Part shown: positions 6,231-8,194 of the stretch, piece after piece
How the letters are laid out: each line of letters opens with the position of its first letter
How positions within the stretch are numbered: the first letter of the stretch is position 1
The notes under the pieces: model-generated
What the model was told of the DNA's origin: nothing
Databases searched by the model: none
The model's input: only the letters and a program-made list of their open reading frames with translations
Assembly (NCBI GenBank): GCA_913031515.1
Contig: CAJWET010000063.1
Coordinates: forward strand, 1 to 8,194
Length of the DNA stretch: 8,194 nt
Reading direction: 5' to 3'
Source of the DNA: an uncultured Acidimicrobiaceae bacterium
GTDB taxonomy: Bacteria > Actinomycetota > Acidimicrobiia > Acidimicrobiales > UBA8592
Program-made: the position numbers and the translations under genes

Positions 6231-7039
6231 TGCTCCGAACAGGTACTGGGAGAATGATCGACCTATACACTCGTGATGAGGGCGAAGGACCCCCGATGAT
6301 GCTTTTGCATGGCCTCACCGGAAGTGGGGAATCTATGTCCCAGATATCAGAATCTCTTTCAAACCGAGTGATTCGTCCAGACCTACTAGGCCATGGATTA
6401 AGCCCAGCTCCAGAAGAACTTGACCACTACCGGATTGAGTCAATGGTTGATCAACTTCATCGCATAGTTAAAAGTCGAGTGGGTGGACCGACCGCTATTT
6501 GTGGTTACTCTATGGGGGCACGTCTAGCCTTATCGTATACTGTCCGTTATTCGCGTTATGTCAGTGCATTAATTCTCATTGGAGGGACAGCTGGAATTGA
6601 AGATCGTAAAGAAGCTGAAAGGCGAGCGGGTGCGGATGCACAACTTGCAGCCCGTGTAGAAAGAGAAGGTATTGCTGAGTTCACGCACTATTGGGAACAT
6701 CTCCCCATGTTCTCCTCTCAGTTTCAACTTCCTTTTGAACTTAGATTAACTATCCGGCGCATTCGTTTATCTCAACGTCCGCTCGGTATCGCAAATACTC
6801 TCCGCATGGCTGGTACGGGACTAATGGCTCCACTTTGGGAGTTTCTACCAGAACTTCATACCCCAACGCTTCTTATTACTGGAAGCAATGATGTTAAGTT
6901 CACAGAGATAGCTCAACGTATGATGCATGTTCTCCCACATGGAAACCATGTCACTATTCCAAATGCTGGCCACGCGGCCCACATTGAGAATTCTCACAAG
7001 GTGGCAGGTCACATAAAAGCGTTCTTGGGGAAAATATGA
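6227..7039 (+). CDS. menH: 2-succinyl-6-hydroxy-2,4-cyclohexadiene-1-carboxylate synthase (MenH), alpha/beta hydrolase
   Basis: Alpha/beta-hydrolase fold enzyme that eliminates pyruvate from the MenD product. 270 residues. The catalytic triad is visible: Ser95 in the nucleophile elbow CGYSMGAR, Asp222 in TGSNDVKF and His249 in NAGHAAHIE. The oxyanion-hole loop is HGLTGSG (28-34), and PDLLGHG (51-57) is typical of the family. The assignment to MenH rather than a generic hydrolase rests on its position between menD and menC. The start is uncertain: ATG 6227 (overlapping the menD stop), the adjacent ATG 6230, or ATG 6254, which removes nine residues not needed for the fold. The end overlaps the menC start as ATGA. 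Confidence 0.92.
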   Translation: MMLRTGTGRMIDLYTRDEGEGPPMMLLHGLTGSGESMSQISESLSNRVIRPDLLGHGLSPAPEELDHYRIESMVDQLHRIVKSRVGGPTAICGYSMGARLALSYTVRYSRYVSALILIGGTAGIEDRKEAERRAGADAQLAARVEREGIAEFTHYWEHLPMFSSQFQLPFELRLTIRRIRLSQRPLGIANTLRMAGTGLMAPLWEFLPELHTPTLLITGSNDVKFTEIAQRMMHVLPHGNHVTIPNAGHAAHIENSHKVAGHIKAFLGKI

Positions 7040-8031
7040 GCAGGCTAACCATGGAGGTAATCGATCTAGATCTCGAAATGACCGAAATTATCGTTACTGC
7101 CCAAGAGGAGATATCTAGAAGAAAAGGTCAAGAAATTCACCTCACAGATGATGGTGTCACAGGAAAAGGCGAGGTATTACCGCTTCCTCCTTGGTCGAAA
7201 AGTACTGCGATAGAAACAGAAGAAGAACTGAGAACCATCCAGCTGAACCCAGAACAATATCGCCGAAATGCACGAATCTTCTCACTTGAAGTTCAAGCTG
7301 GAATGGGGTCTGCATCGTGGACACAAAGAGCAGCTTCATCGGGAGAGCCACTGTGGTCATTTCTTGGAGGGAAGACCGATCGAGTATTCGTAAATGCCCT
7401 CATAGGAGGTGGGACAGAGAGCATGCTACGTAGATCCATCAGTGAAGCATTGAATAAAGGGTATGGGACTCTCAAAGCAAAGATGGGATTTTCAGATGAT
7501 CAGAGAAGACTTGAGGTAATCGCTGATGAAATTACACCAGAGACTAGAGTGCGTCTTGATGCAAACGGCGCATGGACTCCTCAAGAGGCATTAGATCTAA
7601 CCCAATCAGCGCATAAACTTCTGGGAGAACGACTTGAGTATGTAGAAGATCCTGTATCTACTATTGAACAACTTCAAGAAATCCGATCTAACCTTCTTGT
7701 CGCAGTAGCCTCTGATTTCCTTACGCCGACTCAACAGGCCATTGAACAAGCAATTAACCAAAGGATAATCACTCACATTGTTTTAAAGCCCGCTCTTTTA
7801 GGGGGTATAGAACCCGTCTTGGACCTTTCAAAAAAGGCAGACGACGCGGGCATTTCGACAGTATTGTCATCCACTTATGATGGGCCAGTTGGGTTGCACT
7901 CCTGGTGCCACCTAGCTGCCGTTACCGGACCCGATATCACCCATGGTTTAGCTACGGCAGAGTTAATTGACGATAGACGGATGAAAGCACTTACTCCTAG
8001 AAACGGAGTCATTGAGCTCCAAGGCCAGTGA
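7036..8031 (+). CDS. menC: o-succinylbenzoate synthase (MenC), enolase superfamily
   Basis: Dehydrates the MenH product to o-succinylbenzoate. 331 residues with an N-terminal capping domain and a C-terminal barrel. The active-site residues of the superfamily are all found: Lys147 and Lys149 in LKAKMG, metal ligands Asp175 (RLDANGAW, with Asn177), Glu204 (EYVEDP) and Asp227 (VASDFL), and the second catalytic lysine Lys251 in IVLKPALLGG. After Asp227 the usual Glu-Ser of the DES motif is replaced by Phe-Leu, although the ligand itself remains. Start ATG 7036 overlaps the menH stop; GGGGA at 7027-7031 could serve as Shine-Dalgarno. Its last 23 bases overlap the 3' end of the convergent menE. A dipeptide epimerase is the main alternative, but the men context argues strongly for OSB synthase. 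Confidence 0.95.
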   Translation: MSRLTMEVIDLDLEMTEIIVTAQEEISRRKGQEIHLTDDGVTGKGEVLPLPPWSKSTAIETEEELRTIQLNPEQYRRNARIFSLEVQAGMGSASWTQRAASSGEPLWSFLGGKTDRVFVNALIGGGTESMLRRSISEALNKGYGTLKAKMGFSDDQRRLEVIADEITPETRVRLDANGAWTPQEALDLTQSAHKLLGERLEYVEDPVSTIEQLQEIRSNLLVAVASDFLTPTQQAIEQAINQRIITHIVLKPALLGGIEPVLDLSKKADDAGISTVLSSTYDGPVGLHSWCHLAAVTGPDITHGLATAELIDDRRMKALTPRNGVIELQGQ

Positions 8032-8194
8032 GGAGAACCCGTTTTAACACTTTCCCAGAAGCTGTTTTAGGTAAATGTTCTACCGTATGAAGAGCTCGCG
8101 GTAATGCGTATCTAGGAAGAAACGACTCTAACTCTTCTCTAAGCTTTTCCAGTGATGAGGGTTTGTTCCTGTACTCTAAGACGACAAATGCTGT
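8009..8194 (-). CDS. menE: o-succinylbenzoate-CoA ligase (MenE), C-terminal fragment cut by window edge
   Basis: The minus-strand frame entering from the right edge encodes 61 residues and stops with TGA at 8009-8011. It reads as the C-terminal lid domain of the acyl-CoA synthetase (AMP-forming) superfamily. RYALPRALHTVEHLPKT is followed by ASGKVLKR, whose lysine (residue 47 of the fragment) matches the A10 catalytic lysine that acts in adenylation. The rest of the gene lies beyond the window. Directly after menD-menH-menC, the natural assignment is MenE, which activates o-succinylbenzoate to its CoA ester. Another acyl-CoA ligase cannot be excluded from this short piece. The gene converges on menC with a 23-bp overlap. 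Confidence 0.82.
   Translation of the reverse strand, partial: TAFVVLEYRNKPSSLEKLREELESFLPRYALPRALHTVEHLPKTASGKVLKRVLLTGLGAQ

Noticed and set aside
1..8194. CRISPR array, insertion sequence, prophage, toxin-antitoxin or other accessory system
   Set aside because: No regularly spaced repeats, terminal inverted repeats, integrase, transposase or small toxin-like gene pairs were seen. Every gene but the lipoprotein belongs to a recognised family.

Overview
The window looks like a housekeeping stretch of a bacterial chromosome, most likely from an actinobacterium with a moderate G+C content (judged by eye at just under 50%, not counted). The actinobacterial reading rests on three things: a ClpP whose C-terminal half reads like mycobacterial ClpP1, a Nudix/winged-helix NrtR-type regulator with an actinobacterial-style C-terminus, and promoters that seem to place transcription starts at or next to start codons. 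A marine Acidimicrobiia-like lineage is a plausible guess but is not proven. No phage, transposon, CRISPR, toxin-antitoxin or defence genes are visible.

Layout, left to right: (1) an NrtR-like regulator (+), possibly clipped at its 5' end by the window edge; (2) a tRNA-Leu(UAG) gene (+); (3) a single clpP gene (+) with two competing start codons; (4) a minus-strand group, read right to left: an FAD-linked D-2-hydroxyacid dehydrogenase, then rpe (ribulose-phosphate 3-epimerase), then a small lipoprotein whose GTG start overlaps the rpe stop; (5) a divergent intergenic region of about 105 bp at 4386-4490, with candidate promoters for both sides and a 12-bp perfect palindrome; (6) a tightly coupled menaquinone operon menD-menH-menC (+), with ATGA overlaps at both junctions; (7) the C-terminal end of a minus-strand menE, which converges on menC and overlaps it by 23 bp.

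The clearest theme is menaquinone biosynthesis. MenD, MenH, MenC and MenE are consecutive enzymes taking isochorismate to o-succinylbenzoyl-CoA. The divergent FAD dehydrogenase resembles D-2-hydroxyglutarate or D-lactate dehydrogenases. If it acts on D-2-hydroxyglutarate it would form 2-oxoglutarate, which MenD consumes, but that functional link is inference only.

I did not find a convincing new system. The points worth a second look are small: a Nudix box lacking its key glutamates, the choice of clpP start, the apparently leaderless divergent promoters with a palindrome between them, a convergent menC/menE overlap, and an uncharacterised lipoprotein coupled to rpe.
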